Assembly: GCA_030652755.1 (NCBI GenBank)
Contig: JAUSPV010000149.1
Span: 1-54,310, forward strand
Length of the DNA stretch: 54,310 bases
Direction of reading: 5' to 3'
Source of the DNA: Caulobacter sp.
Lineage (GTDB): Bacteria > Pseudomonadota > Alphaproteobacteria > Caulobacterales > Caulobacteraceae
Shown here: positions 9,723 through 17,950 of the stretch, one piece after another
Layout of the letters: every line of letters starts with the position of its first letter
How positions within the stretch are numbered: the stretch's first letter is position 1
Translations under genes and position numbers: made by a program
Notes under the pieces: generated by a model
Databases searched by the model: none
Told to the model about the DNA's origin: nothing
Seen by the model: the letters and a program-made list of their open reading frames with translations, nothing else

Positions 9723-9886
9723 ATGCTGCGCTGCATCACAGAACAGTGCAATGCAACATAATCGTTGATTACCTGAAAAATCCCGCTAGATTTCGACTCG
9801 ATGGCGCCAGACGGACAACGAGCCGCGACCATCAGGGGAAGCGTGCCGGAAGTGGTTGAAACCCAACCCTTTCGGGAGTGCTTGTT

Positions 9887-10195
9887 ATGACCAACTTCAA
9901 GAAGACCCTCGTGGCCGTCCTGGCCGCCGCCGCCGCTGGCGCCGCCGGTTTCGCCGGCGCCGCCGAGATTCGCGTGCCCGTCGCCGGCAAGTCGACCGAG
10001 CAACTGCACGCTGACATCGTCAAGGCCGCCGCCAGCGCCTGCTGGTCGGACCTCCGGGGCGAGCCGCTGGCCGGCTACATCTATCCGGAATGCGTGCGTC
10101 GCAGCGTGGCCCGCGCCGTCGCCCAGGTCGGCAACACCGAACTTGCCTCCTACGCGGCCCGCACGCCGACCACGCTCAGCTACGCCGCCCGCTAG
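9887..10195 (+). CDS. UrcA-family periplasmic protein
   Basis: A 102-residue protein. It has a signal peptide (MTNFKKTLVAVLAAAAAGAA, cleaved near AGAA at about 27), then VPVAGKSTEQLHADIVKAA, ACWSDLRG and YPECVRRSVARAVAQVG. The spaced cysteines and the C-terminal VRRSVARAV block are typical of the UrcA family, which is abundant in Caulobacterales and sphingomonads. Family function is unknown. ATG at 9887 preferred over 9878 because gggag lies at a good distance upstream. Confidence 0.85.
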   Translation: MTNFKKTLVAVLAAAAAGAAGFAGAAEIRVPVAGKSTEQLHADIVKAAASACWSDLRGEPLAGYIYPECVRRSVARAVAQVGNTELASYAARTPTTLSYAAR

Positions 10196-10223
10196 CGCGG
10201 CGCGCATCGCTGGAAACGAAGAA

Positions 10224-10248
10224 GGCCCGCGGGATCATCCCGCGGGCC
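10224..10248. terminator. bidirectional terminator between urcA-type gene and rpmB
   Basis: A perfect 11-bp stem ggcccgcggga with loop tca separates two convergent genes. On the minus strand it is followed by ttcttcgttt, a fair U-rich tail for ending rpmB transcripts. On the plus strand the tail is weaker (tgatttcg). Confidence 0.8.
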
Positions 10249-10282
10249 TGATTTCGTACCGGGCGTCCGGTGAAGGCGCGGC

Positions 10283-10579
10283 TCAGGCCGCCGCCTTCTC
10301 CGCCAGCTTCGCCTTGACCTGGCGCTTGATCTTCAGGGCGCGCGGCGACAGGGCCTCGTCCTTGGCGCCGACCAGGAACACGTCCAGGCCGCCCCGGAAG
10401 TCGAGGGTGCGCAGGGCGGCGTTGGTGATCCGCAGCCTGAACGACTGTCCCAGCGCATCCGACTGGAGCGTGGCGGGCGACAGCGCGGGCAGGAAGCGGC
10501 GCTTCGTCTTGATATTGGAGTGGCTCACGTTGTGACCGACCATCGGTCCAACACCAGTGAGTTCGCAGCGGCGCGACAT
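10283..10579 (-). CDS. rpmB: 50S ribosomal protein L28
   Basis: A 98-residue protein beginning [20 protein letters not shown] and containing [13 protein letters not shown], the usual L28 opening. It also has [18 protein letters not shown] and a basic, alanine-rich C-terminus of alphaproteobacterial length. It is a component of the large ribosomal subunit. The start at 10579 is fixed by the family N-terminus; the upstream in-frame sequence is non-coding. Transcribed alone and ended by the hairpin at 10224-10248. Confidence 0.97.
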   Translation of the reverse strand: MSRRCELTGVGPMVGHNVSHSNIKTKRRFLPALSPATLQSDALGQSFRLRITNAALRTLDFRGGLDVFLVGAKDEALSPRALKIKRQVKAKLAEKAAA

Positions 10580-10683
10580 GGAAGCGACCTTCGCATAAAG
10601 AAATCGGACACGGGAAAGCAGGGCTTCCACGCGAGAGGGGGCGGTATAGGCAGAGAGTCTCCGGGCGTCAAGTTTGGAGTCGC

Positions 10684-11025
10684 TCAGCCCTGCTCCGCCA
10701 AGGCCTCGGCCGCCCAGCGTTCGGCGAAGCCGTGCAGCGGCAGGAAGGAGTCCAGCAGTTCCCGCCCCAGCGGCGTCAGGGCGTAGCCATGCCGATGCTC
10801 CAGCGCGATCAGGCCCGCCGCCCGCAATTCCGACAGTCGTGACTGCAGCACCGTCGGCGAGACGTCGTCGCAGGCCTCGCGCAGCTGGCGGGAGGTCAGC
10901 CAGCCGTCGCGCAGCTCCCAGATCACCCGCAACGCCCAGCGACGTCCCAGCAGGTCGAGCAACGCCATGATCGGCCTGCCGGTGCGCGATCCGCGCACGG
11001 TCCGCCTCGGCCGGGGCTCAACCAT
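10684..11025 (-). CDS. HxlR-family transcriptional regulator
   Basis: A 113-residue winged-helix protein. [20 protein letters not shown] is the diagnostic HxlR beginning, and [18 protein letters not shown] is the recognition helix plus wing. It is divergent from the carboxymuconolactone-decarboxylase-like gene, with a 30-bp palindrome between them, so it most likely controls that gene and itself. There is no cysteine in the HTH, so sensing by a small molecule is more likely than redox sensing (inference). Confidence 0.9.
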   Translation of the reverse strand: MVEPRPRRTVRGSRTGRPIMALLDLLGRRWALRVIWELRDGWLTSRQLREACDDVSPTVLQSRLSELRAAGLIALEHRHGYALTPLGRELLDSFLPLHGFAERWAAEALAEQG

Positions 11026-11041
11026 GCTTGACTCCGCTATT

Positions 11042-11071
11042 ATTTCCGTAGCATAAATTCGCTACGGAAAT
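11042..11071. promoter_or_regulatory. palindromic operator in HxlR/CMD divergent promoter
   Basis: Perfect 11-bp arms atttccgtagc (11042-11052) and gctacggaaat (11061-11071) flank the 8-bp spacer ataaattc. It sits 17 bp upstream of the HxlR start and 21 bp upstream of the decarboxylase start. That is where a local repressor would block both promoters. Assignment to the HxlR protein is inferred from position. Confidence 0.8.
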
Positions 11072-11091
11072 CGTAACAAGGAGACGAGCCC

Positions 11092-11667
11092 GTGCCAAGG
11101 ATCACGCCGCTGACCGCGCCCTACAAGGATGACGTCCAGAAGAGCTTCGACGCCATCATGCCGCCCGGCGCCGACCCGCTGGTCCTGTTCCGGACCCTGG
11201 CGACCAGCGACCGCCACTGGCGCAAGTTCCGCGCAGGGTCACTCCTTGATCGTGGGCCCCTGTCTCTGCGCGAGCGCGAGATCGTCATCAACCGCACCTG
11301 CGCCCGGGCCGGGTGTGAGTATGAGTGGGGCGTGCACGTCACCGCCTTCGCCGGCGGGGCGCGTCTCACGGAGGAGCAAGTCGTCGCCACGGTGCATGGA
11401 GAAGCCGACGCGCCTTGCTGGACCGCGGCCGAGCAGGCGCTGGTGGCGACCGCGGATGCTCTACATACGAGGGCGAGGCTGTCGGACGCCGAGTGGTCAC
11501 GACTGCGCGAACACTTCGACGAAACCCAAGCCATGGAGGTTCTGCTGCTCTGCGGCTTCTACCGGACCGTGGCCTATGTCGCGGGCGGACTGGACCTGCC
11601 GCTCGAGCCCGGCGCCGCCCGTTTTCCGGCTTGTGAACGGAACGCTCGTATGGTTAATCCATATTAA
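11092..11667 (+). CDS. carboxymuconolactone decarboxylase-family protein
   Basis: A 191-residue AhpD/CMD-fold protein. The motif LSLREREIVINRTCARAGC followed by EYEWGVHVTAF (residues about 57-84) is the CMD core with its conserved Glu, Cys and His. Family members are carboxymuconolactone decarboxylases or thiol peroxidase-like enzymes. GTG start at 11092 behind aaggaga. The last dozen residues after RFPA run into the repeat element that begins at 11652, and the stop codon lies inside that repeat. The C-terminus may therefore have been altered by an insertion. Confidence 0.88.
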   Translation: MPRITPLTAPYKDDVQKSFDAIMPPGADPLVLFRTLATSDRHWRKFRAGSLLDRGPLSLREREIVINRTCARAGCEYEWGVHVTAFAGGARLTEEQVVATVHGEADAPCWTAAEQALVATADALHTRARLSDAEWSRLREHFDETQAMEVLLLCGFYRTVAYVAGGLDLPLEPGAARFPACERNARMVNPY

Positions 11668-11761
11668 TATACAATAGCTTGTGGCGAACATCTGAGGAAC
11701 CGGGCGAGATCGCCGATTCGGTCCCGATTCGTTTCCGCCCTGTACCGCCGGCCGTTAACCC
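11652..11761. repeat. paired repeat element, copy 1
   Basis: A 110-bp element starting ggttaatcc and ending ccgttaaccc, so the ends are inverted (GGTTAA/TTAACC). It shares with copy 2 an identical 26-bp core at 11710-11735, an ATACAATA-N4-G-N-GG-N-GAACA block and a cgcc(c)tgt block. The core holds two GATTC (GANTC) sites 11 bp apart at 11715 and 11726. The stop codon of the upstream decarboxylase gene lies inside it. Confidence 0.75.
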
Positions 11762-11865
11762 CCGTATGGCGCAGCCATCGCCGGGTCTGGCGGCGCTGAA
11801 CCGGCAGCCCACCACCCGAACGCGGCAAGCACGAAGCCGTTGCCGCTGACGAGCATTGCGGTTGT

Positions 11866-11984
11866 GGTTAATCCGCCTTTTGATACAATATGTTGCGGTG
11901 AACAAATGCCGAATCGGACGAAGTCGCCGATTCGGTCCCGATTCGTTTCGCGCCTGTTCACGCTGCTCGTCGCGGCCGTTAACC
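11866..11984. repeat. paired repeat element, copy 2
   Basis: A 119-bp direct, imperfect copy of the element at 11652-11761, with the same ggttaatcc start and gttaaccc end. The 26-bp core is at 11924-11949. It also carries ccgaatcgg (11909-11917) facing ccgattcgg (11927-11935), a perfect 9-bp hairpin not kept in copy 1. Three GANTC sites are at 11911, 11929 and 11940. Together with the spacer (11762-11865) the two copies fill the 417-bp gap between genes, in which I see no coding sequence. Confidence 0.75.
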
Positions 11985-12084
11985 CGACCTCCCCTCTGCG
12001 TTGACGGCGACCGGCCTGGCGGCCACATCTTCCCCACCAGCGGCGCCGGACCTGTCCCGCCCGCCATGTTGTCGGAGGGCCGTC

Positions 12085-13746
12085 ATGCCCCGCATCGTCG
12101 TCCTGATCCTCGCCGCCCTCAGCCTGCTGACGGTCTCCGCCGCCCAGGCGCGGGAGGACGGCTTCCTGATGTTCGGCGGGCCGATCCACGCTGTTCTCGA
12201 CCTAGGCGATCCCGCCCCGGAGGCCCTTGTCGTGAGAGACGGCAAGGTCGCCTTCGTCGGCCGCCTGACCGAGGCGCGAAGGCTGGCCCAAGGCCTGCCG
12301 GAGATCGATCTGAAGGGCGCCGCCGCCTATCCTGGCTTCATCGATTCCCACGTGCACCTGACCGGCGTCGGCCTGCGCGAGATGACGCTGAACCTGGACC
12401 AGGTCGCCTCGGTCGCCGAGCTGGTCGCCGTGGTGAAGGCCCGGGACGCCGCCCATCCCGGCGCGGAGCCGCTGACAGGACGCGGCTGGATCGAGACCCA
12501 CTGGCCGGAGAAGCGCTTCCCGACCCGCGCCGATCTGGACGCTGTGTCCGCCATCCGGCCCATCGTGCTTGCCCGGGCCGACGGCCATGCGCTGGTGCTC
12601 AACAGCGCCGCCCTGACGCTGGCCGGAATCACGAAAGACACACCCGACCCCGCCGGCGGCCGCATCGAACGCGACGCCTCGGGCGAAGCCACCGGCATGC
12701 TGATCGACACCGCCCAGAACCTGATCGGGGCGAAGCTGCCCTCGATTTCGTGGGAGACGCGCAAGGAGGCCCTGGCCCGAGCCACGGCCCTCTACGCCGC
12801 CCGGGGCTGGGCGCGCGGCGTCAACATGAGCACGAGCGCCGAGGACGTGAAGGCGCTGTTCGAGCTGGCCGCCGAGGGCCGCCTGCCGATCCGCGTCGAT
12901 GTCTTCATGACGCCCGAGGACTCGGCGGAGGTCCTCAAGCGGGGGCCCTACCAGGACCCCACCGGCCTGGTCCGGGTGCGCGGCGTGAAGCTCTACATGG
13001 ACGGCGCGCTCGGCTCGCGCGGCGCGGCGCTGAAGGCGCCCTACAGCGACCGGCCGGACACCAGCGGACTGGTGATCGCCGAGCACGACGCGACGCTGGC
13101 GCTGATGAAGCGCGCGCTTGAAGCTCGCGCCCAGATTGCGTTCCACGCCATCGGGGATCGAGGCAATCGCCTTGTGTTGGACTGGATGGTCGAGGCCTTC
13201 CGCACCAACGGCCCGGGCGCGGCCGAGACGGTCTGGCGGGTCGAGCACGCCCAGATCATCGATCCGGACGACATCGCCTGGTTTCGCAAGAGCGGCGTTG
13301 TCGCCTCGATGCAGCCCTCCCACGCCATCGGCGACCTTTACTTCGCGCCGGCCCGGCTGGGCGACCGGCGGCTCGACGGCGCCTATGCCTGGAAGACGCT
13401 CCTGGACGAGGGCGTCGTGGTCGCGGGCGGCACGGACGCCCCGGTCGAGGTCGGCGATCCGCGCATCGAATTCTACGCCGCCGCCATTCGCAAGGACCTT
13501 CAGGGACGTGCAGGCACTGACTGGCGCCCGGAGGAGGCCCTGCCCCGCGAGGAGGCGCTTTACCTGTTCACCGGCGCCGGAGCCTACGCGGTGATGGACA
13601 AGACGGCCGGTGCGCTGAAGCCTGAAGCGGCCGCCGACTTCACCGTCTTCTCGGCCGACATCCTCACCATCCCCGACGCCGACATCCTGACCGTGAAGCC
13701 GCTGCTGACCATCGTCGGCGGAAAGATCGTCCACGACGGACGGTAA
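12085..13746 (+). CDS. YtcJ-like amidohydrolase, exported
   Basis: A 553-residue protein with an N-terminal signal peptide (residues about 1-22, ending AQA). Amidohydrolase-superfamily motifs of the YtcJ/AepA group are visible: GFIDSHVHLTG (metal-binding HxH), KLYMDGALGSRGAALKAPYSD, IAFHAIGDRGNRLVLD, WRVEHAQIIDPDD and VAGGTDAPVE. They bind one or two metal ions and hydrolyse amide or related C-N bonds; the substrate is unknown. ATG at 12085 follows tcggaggg. Probably periplasmic. Confidence 0.88.
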   Translation: MPRIVVLILAALSLLTVSAAQAREDGFLMFGGPIHAVLDLGDPAPEALVVRDGKVAFVGRLTEARRLAQGLPEIDLKGAAAYPGFIDSHVHLTGVGLREMTLNLDQVASVAELVAVVKARDAAHPGAEPLTGRGWIETHWPEKRFPTRADLDAVSAIRPIVLARADGHALVLNSAALTLAGITKDTPDPAGGRIERDASGEATGMLIDTAQNLIGAKLPSISWETRKEALARATALYAARGWARGVNMSTSAEDVKALFELAAEGRLPIRVDVFMTPEDSAEVLKRGPYQDPTGLVRVRGVKLYMDGALGSRGAALKAPYSDRPDTSGLVIAEHDATLALMKRALEARAQIAFHAIGDRGNRLVLDWMVEAFRTNGPGAAETVWRVEHAQIIDPDDIAWFRKSGVVASMQPSHAIGDLYFAPARLGDRRLDGAYAWKTLLDEGVVVAGGTDAPVEVGDPRIEFYAAAIRKDLQGRAGTDWRPEEALPREEALYLFTGAGAYAVMDKTAGALKPEAAADFTVFSADILTIPDADILTVKPLLTIVGGKIVHDGR

Positions 13747-13794
13747 CGCCGCACCGCCCTTGTCGCACCGCCCCGACTCCCCCACCTTTTCAGC

Positions 13795-16317
13795 ATGAGC
13801 GACCGATCCACAGGCCGGGCGGAGCACAGGCTGGTGGCGGTGCTGGGCCCCACCAACACCGGCAAGACCCATCTGGCGGTCGAGCGGATGCTGGGCCATC
13901 ACAGCGGCATGATCGGCCTGCCGCTGCGGCTGCTGGCCCGCGAGATCTACGACCGGGTGGTCAAGCTCAAGGGCGTGCGCGAGGTGGCGCTGATCACCGG
14001 CGAGGAGAAGATCGTCCCGCCGCGCGCCAACTACTTCGTCTGCACGGTCGAGGCGATGCCGTTGGGCCGCGAGGTCGACTTCCTGGCCATCGACGAGATC
14101 CAGCTCTGCGCCGATCCCGAACGCGGCCACGTCTTCACCCATCGCCTGCTGCATGCCCGCGGCAAGTCCGAGACCATGCTGCTGGGCGCCGGAACCATGG
14201 CGCCGCTGATCCGCCGCCTGCTGCCCCGGGCGGAGATCGTCAGCCGGGAGCGGTTCTCGTCCCTGCGCTACACCGGCAGCAAGAAGCTGACGCGCCTGCC
14301 CCGGCGCACCGCCATCGTCGCCTTCAGCGCCGACGACGTCTACGCCATCGCCGAGCTGATCCGCCGCCAGCGCGGCGGGGCGGCGGTGGTCATGGGCAGC
14401 CTCAGCCCCCGCACCCGCAACGCCCAGGTCGCCCTCTACCAGTCGGGCGAAGTCGACTTCCTGGTGGCGACCGACGCCATCGGCATGGGCCTGAACATGG
14501 ACGTCGACCATGTCGCCTTCGCCGGGCTGCGCAAGTTCGACGGACGCAAGACGCGCTACCTCCATCCGCAGGAGATCGGCCAGATCGCCGGCCGCGCCGG
14601 CCGCCACATCCGCGACGGGACGTTCGGAGTCACCGGCGAGGCCGAGGAGATGGACGAGGATCTGGTCGCCGCCGTCGAGACCCACGAGTTCCAGCCCGTG
14701 CCGAGCGCCGAGTGGCGCAACCACCGCCTGGACTTCACCAACCTGCCGACGCTGATCCGCTCGCTCGACGCCACGCCGCCCCGCGACGGTCTGATGCTGT
14801 CGGCCGAGGCCATCGACGAGAAGGCCCTAAAGCGAATGGCCGAGGACGAAGACGTCGTCCACCGCGTCCGCGACCGGGTAGCGCTGGAACGCCTGTGGGA
14901 GGTCTGCCAGACGCCGGACTTCCGCAAACAGACGCCAGACGAGCACCTGCGGCTGGTCCGCGCCCTGTTCGACGCCCTGACCACCGGTCGCCGCCGGGTG
15001 CCCAACGACTGGATGGCTGCACAGTTCAGCGGCCTGGACCGCACCGAGGGCGAGATCGACACCCTGGCCACGCGGCTGGCCGGGGTGCGGACCCTGACCT
15101 ACATCGCCAACCGCCCCAACTGGCTGCACGACCCGGCCCACTGGCAAGGCGTCACCCGCGCGCTGGAGGACCGGCTCAGCGACGCGCTGCACGAAAAGCT
15201 GATGGCACGGTTCATCGACCGCCGGACCAGCGCCCTGATGCGGCAGCTCGGCGAGCGCGGCGAGCTGCTGGCCGGCGTCGGCGAAGACGGCGCGGTGACC
15301 GTGGAGGGCCACTTCGTCGGCCGTCTCAACGGCCTGGCCTTCGAGGCGCCCAAAGCGGCCACGTCGCTGGAGGAGAAGGCCCTGCGCGGCGCCGCCCAGC
15401 GGGCCGTGGCGCCCGAGGTGGCCCGCAGGCTCGGCCGACTGGCCGCCGAGCCGGACGAGGCCTTCACCCTGACCCCGAACGGCGCCCTGCTCTGGCGCGG
15501 CGGCGCGGCCGGCGTCCTGGCGGCCGGCGGCAAGGTGCGGCTGATCGGCGAGCTGGGCCCGGAGACGGCCCGCGAACGGGCCCGCCAGCGGCTGCAGGCC
15601 TTCCTCGCCGCCGAGCGCGAGCGCCGCCTCGCCCCGCTGGCCCGCCTCGAACGCGCCATGGCCGAGGGTCGCCTCAAGGGCCTGCCTCGCGGCATCGGCC
15701 ACCGGCTGGTCGAGGCCGGCGGCGTCATCGACAAGCGTCCGGTCGAGGCCGACCTCAAGGCGCTCAGCCAGAGCGAGCGCCGCTCCCTGCGTGAACTGGG
15801 CGTCCGCATCGGCGCCTTCAGCGTCTTCCTGCCCGCCCTGCTCGGGGAAGAGGCCCTGGCCTTCGCCCAGGCGGTCGGCGGCGGCGACTGGAAGGGCCCG
15901 GCCGACGGCGTTTCGAAACTGCCCGCGCCGGCCCCCTCGCCCCGCGTCCTGTCAGCGCGCGGCCTGCGCGCGGTCGGCGGGCTCGTCATCCCCGTGCTGC
16001 AGCTGGAGCGGCTCGACGAGCTGCTGCGCGCCGGCTTCAAGCCCGGCGTCGGCACGATCCTGTCCGACGACGCCCGGGAAGGCCTGGGCTGGAGCGCGCA
16101 GGAGGCCGAGACGATCCTGCGGGCGCTCGGCTACACCCCGACCGGCCGCGCTCGTCCCCTCGCCTGGCGCCGTCGTGGCGAGACGACCAGGCCTGAGGCG
16201 GTCAAGCCGGCGGCCGCCGGTTCGCCCTTCGCCGCCCTGGCCGGACTGCAGGTTGCGGCGCCCGCCGCGCCCGAACGCCGCCGCAAATCCCGCCGGCGCA
16301 AGGTCGCCCGTCCATGA
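13795..16317 (+). CDS. SUV3-like ATP-dependent RNA helicase
   Basis: An 840-residue protein. Walker A is GPTNTGKTH (residues 18-26), the Walker B variant is DEIQL (about 101), motif III is GAGTM, and motif VI is QIAGRAGRH (about 263). The helicase core is followed by a long SUV3-type C-terminal region and a basic tail (RRRKSRRRK). It resembles the mitochondrial Suv3 helicase group found in alphaproteobacteria, expected to unwind structured RNA, perhaps in decay. Its last bases overlap the S4 gene (ATGA), so the two are coupled. Confidence 0.9.
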   Translation: MSDRSTGRAEHRLVAVLGPTNTGKTHLAVERMLGHHSGMIGLPLRLLAREIYDRVVKLKGVREVALITGEEKIVPPRANYFVCTVEAMPLGREVDFLAIDEIQLCADPERGHVFTHRLLHARGKSETMLLGAGTMAPLIRRLLPRAEIVSRERFSSLRYTGSKKLTRLPRRTAIVAFSADDVYAIAELIRRQRGGAAVVMGSLSPRTRNAQVALYQSGEVDFLVATDAIGMGLNMDVDHVAFAGLRKFDGRKTRYLHPQEIGQIAGRAGRHIRDGTFGVTGEAEEMDEDLVAAVETHEFQPVPSAEWRNHRLDFTNLPTLIRSLDATPPRDGLMLSAEAIDEKALKRMAEDEDVVHRVRDRVALERLWEVCQTPDFRKQTPDEHLRLVRALFDALTTGRRRVPNDWMAAQFSGLDRTEGEIDTLATRLAGVRTLTYIANRPNWLHDPAHWQGVTRALEDRLSDALHEKLMARFIDRRTSALMRQLGERGELLAGVGEDGAVTVEGHFVGRLNGLAFEAPKAATSLEEKALRGAAQRAVAPEVARRLGRLAAEPDEAFTLTPNGALLWRGGAAGVLAAGGKVRLIGELGPETARERARQRLQAFLAAERERRLAPLARLERAMAEGRLKGLPRGIGHRLVEAGGVIDKRPVEADLKALSQSERRSLRELGVRIGAFSVFLPALLGEEALAFAQAVGGGDWKGPADGVSKLPAPAPSPRVLSARGLRAVGGLVIPVLQLERLDELLRAGFKPGVGTILSDDAREGLGWSAQEAETILRALGYTPTGRARPLAWRRRGETTRPEAVKPAAAGSPFAALAGLQVAAPAAPERRRKSRRRKVARP

Positions 16318-16625
16318 CGGACGCGGGCTCCTGCCGGGCGGATGTCTGGCTGTGGCGGGCGCGGTTCTTCAAGACCCGCTCGATGGCGTCGCGCTTTGTC
16401 GAGGAGGGCCGGCTGCGGCTGACCCGGGCCGGATCTGAGGGCCGGATAGACAAGGCCTCGCGTGGCCTGAAGGTCGGCGACGAACTGGTCTTCGCCCTCG
16501 GGGGCCGGCTGGTGGCGGTCAGGGTCGAGGCGTTCGGCGAGCGACGCGGCCCGCCGGCGGAGGCCAGGGCGCTCTATGCGCCGACACCGGGACCTGAAAC
16601 GACCCCGCCCCAGACGGGCATTTAA
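16314..16625 (+). CDS. S4-domain RNA-binding protein (Hsp15/HslR-like)
   Basis: A 103-residue protein. RADVWLWRARFFKTRSMASRFVEEGRLRL is the S4 alpha-helical RNA-binding fold, and LKVGDELVFALGGRLVAVRVE is its beta part. The opening DVWLWRARFFKTR resembles Hsp15, which binds stalled 50S subunits carrying nascent chains. Four-base overlap with the helicase gene suggests a shared role in RNA or ribosome quality control (inference). Confidence 0.88.
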   Translation: MTDAGSCRADVWLWRARFFKTRSMASRFVEEGRLRLTRAGSEGRIDKASRGLKVGDELVFALGGRLVAVRVEAFGERRGPPAEARALYAPTPGPETTPPQTGI

Positions 16626-16724
16626 GTTTTTCTGTCATGGACAGGAGACCTCGCCGCATTGACAAGGTGGCCCCCGCCTTCGAAAAGGCGCGCGCAGCAA
16701 TCGCCAGGACAGCTCCGTTCCCCG

Positions 16725-17066
16725 ATGACCTACATCGTCACCGACGCGTGCATTAAGTGCAAGTTCATGGACTGCGTCGAGGTTTGCCCCGTCGACTGCT
16801 TCTATGAGGGCGAGAATTTCCTCGTCATCAATCCTGACGAATGCATCGACTGCGGCGTCTGCGAACCCGAGTGCCCCGTCGACGCGATCAAGCCGGACAC
16901 CGAGGACGATCCCGACGGCAAGTGGCTGCGGATCAATACCGACTACGCCGCCATCTGGCCGAACATCACCCTCAAGGGCGAGCCGCCCGAGGACAGGGAA
17001 CTGTTCGAACGCGAGACCGGCAAGTTCGAGAAGTACTTCAGCGAGAAGCCCGGCAAGGGCAACTGA
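16725..17066 (+). CDS. fdxA: seven-iron ferredoxin FdxA
   Basis: A 113-residue ferredoxin of the Azotobacter FdI type. Its N-terminus [20 protein letters not shown] and the [13 protein letters not shown] and [15 protein letters not shown] segments supply ligands for one [3Fe-4S] and one [4Fe-4S] cluster. The C-terminal extension ([20 protein letters not shown]) is typical. It is a cytosolic electron carrier. A perfect hairpin (cgcctt-cgaa-aaggcg, 16675-16690) lies in its leader. The start at 16725 is set by the family N-terminus. The next gene is cdnL, an arrangement common in Caulobacter relatives. Confidence 0.94.
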   Translation: MTYIVTDACIKCKFMDCVEVCPVDCFYEGENFLVINPDECIDCGVCEPECPVDAIKPDTEDDPDGKWLRINTDYAAIWPNITLKGEPPEDRELFERETGKFEKYFSEKPGKGN

Positions 17067-17380
17067 AACGGCGGAGCCGGAATCCCCAGCAATCCGCTCG
17101 GATTCCGCAACCCTTTCTTTGTGTTCATTTTTGTGATAGGGTCTTGTCTGACGTGACGGGTCCGCCGTCGCGCCTTGGTTCAAGAACAGCCGCATTCGAA
17201 CGGCGCGCCGATTCAAGGGCGAGGGTGTCCTAGAGGCCTGCTTAATCTGAAACGAAATCCTCCGGGGCGCTGCCGCGGTCGGGATTCTTTTCGTCTCAGG
17301 CAGGAGCGCTCTGACGCCAGTTCACGGTTGCGGCCCGCCGGGTAACCCCCGCGGACAGGGTGCTAGAGAAGGACGATCTG
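17067..17380 (+). promoter_or_regulatory. fdxA-cdnL intergenic region with hairpins and GANTC sites
   Basis: This 314-bp stretch has no gene. Near fdxA, ggaatcc (17079-17085) pairs with ggattcc (17100-17106) ahead of aaccctttcttt, a possible terminator. Farther on, ctgaaacgaaa (17247-17257) pairs with the ttttcgtctcag ending at 17299 with one mismatch, around a GC-rich loop of about 30 bases, a likely cdnL leader structure. Four GANTC sites occur at 17080, 17101, 17210 and 17283. Confidence 0.5.
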
Positions 17381-17884
17381 ATGAGCAAGAACGGTCTGGC
17401 GTTTTCGGTCGACGACCACGTTGTCTACCCCGCCCATGGCGTGGGGACCATCCGTGCTGTCGAGACCCAGGAAGTCGCCGGCATGTCGCTCGAGGTCTAC
17501 GTCATCACCTTCGACCACGAGAAGATGACCCTGCGCGTCCCGACCAAGAAGGCCGTGACCTCCGGGCTGCGTCCGCTGGCCGAAGGCAACGTCGTCTCCA
17601 AGGCGCTGACGACCCTCAAGGGCCGCGCCCGCGTCAAGCGCACCATGTGGTCGCGCCGCGCCCAGGAGTACGAAGCCAAGATCAACTCCGGCGACCTGAT
17701 CTCCATCGCCGAGGTCGTCCGCGACCTGCACCGCGCCGAAAACCAGCCGGAACAGTCCTACTCCGAGCGTCAGCTCTATGAGTCGGCCCTGGACCGCATG
17801 GCCCGCGAAGTCGCCGCCATCGAGAAGATCGACCGCGACGCCGCCGTCGGCATCCTGACCAAGTCGCTGCAGAAGGCGGCGTAG
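17381..17884 (+). CDS. cdnL: CarD/CdnL-family RNA polymerase-binding regulator
   Basis: A 167-residue protein. FSVDDHVVYPAHGVGTIRAV begins the RNA-polymerase-interacting domain that binds the beta subunit. The C-terminal helical domain includes MWSRRAQEYEAKINSGDL, with the conserved Trp that stabilises open promoter complexes, especially at rRNA promoters. Homologues are CdnL of Caulobacter and CarD of mycobacteria. ATG at 17381 preferred (MSKNGLAF) over the extension to 17360. Monocistronic, with a strong terminator just downstream. Confidence 0.94.
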   Translation: MSKNGLAFSVDDHVVYPAHGVGTIRAVETQEVAGMSLEVYVITFDHEKMTLRVPTKKAVTSGLRPLAEGNVVSKALTTLKGRARVKRTMWSRRAQEYEAKINSGDLISIAEVVRDLHRAENQPEQSYSERQLYESALDRMAREVAAIEKIDRDAAVGILTKSLQKAA

Positions 17885-17912
17885 GCGGCTTTTCGGCACG
17901 GCTGAAACGTTG

Positions 17913-17943
17913 AACGCCCGGTCCCAGGACCGGGCGTTTTTCG
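17913..17943 (+). terminator. intrinsic terminator of cdnL
   Basis: Stem aacgcccggtcc (17913-17924), short loop, ggaccgggcgttt partner, then a run of Ts (17937-17941). It stands between cdnL and the convergent MpaB-type gene; the A-rich left side could also serve the opposite strand. Confidence 0.9.
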
Positions 17944-17950
17944 TTGTGCG

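Noticed and set aside
11654..12067. Minus-strand frame across the paired repeat
   Set aside because: The translation has no family resemblance and depends on the repeat; there is no ribosome binding site at its start.
12202..14724. 840-residue open frame on the minus strand
   Set aside because: It lies opposite the amidohydrolase and helicase genes, whose products have clear motifs. Long antisense frames are expected at this GC content, and the translation is low-complexity.
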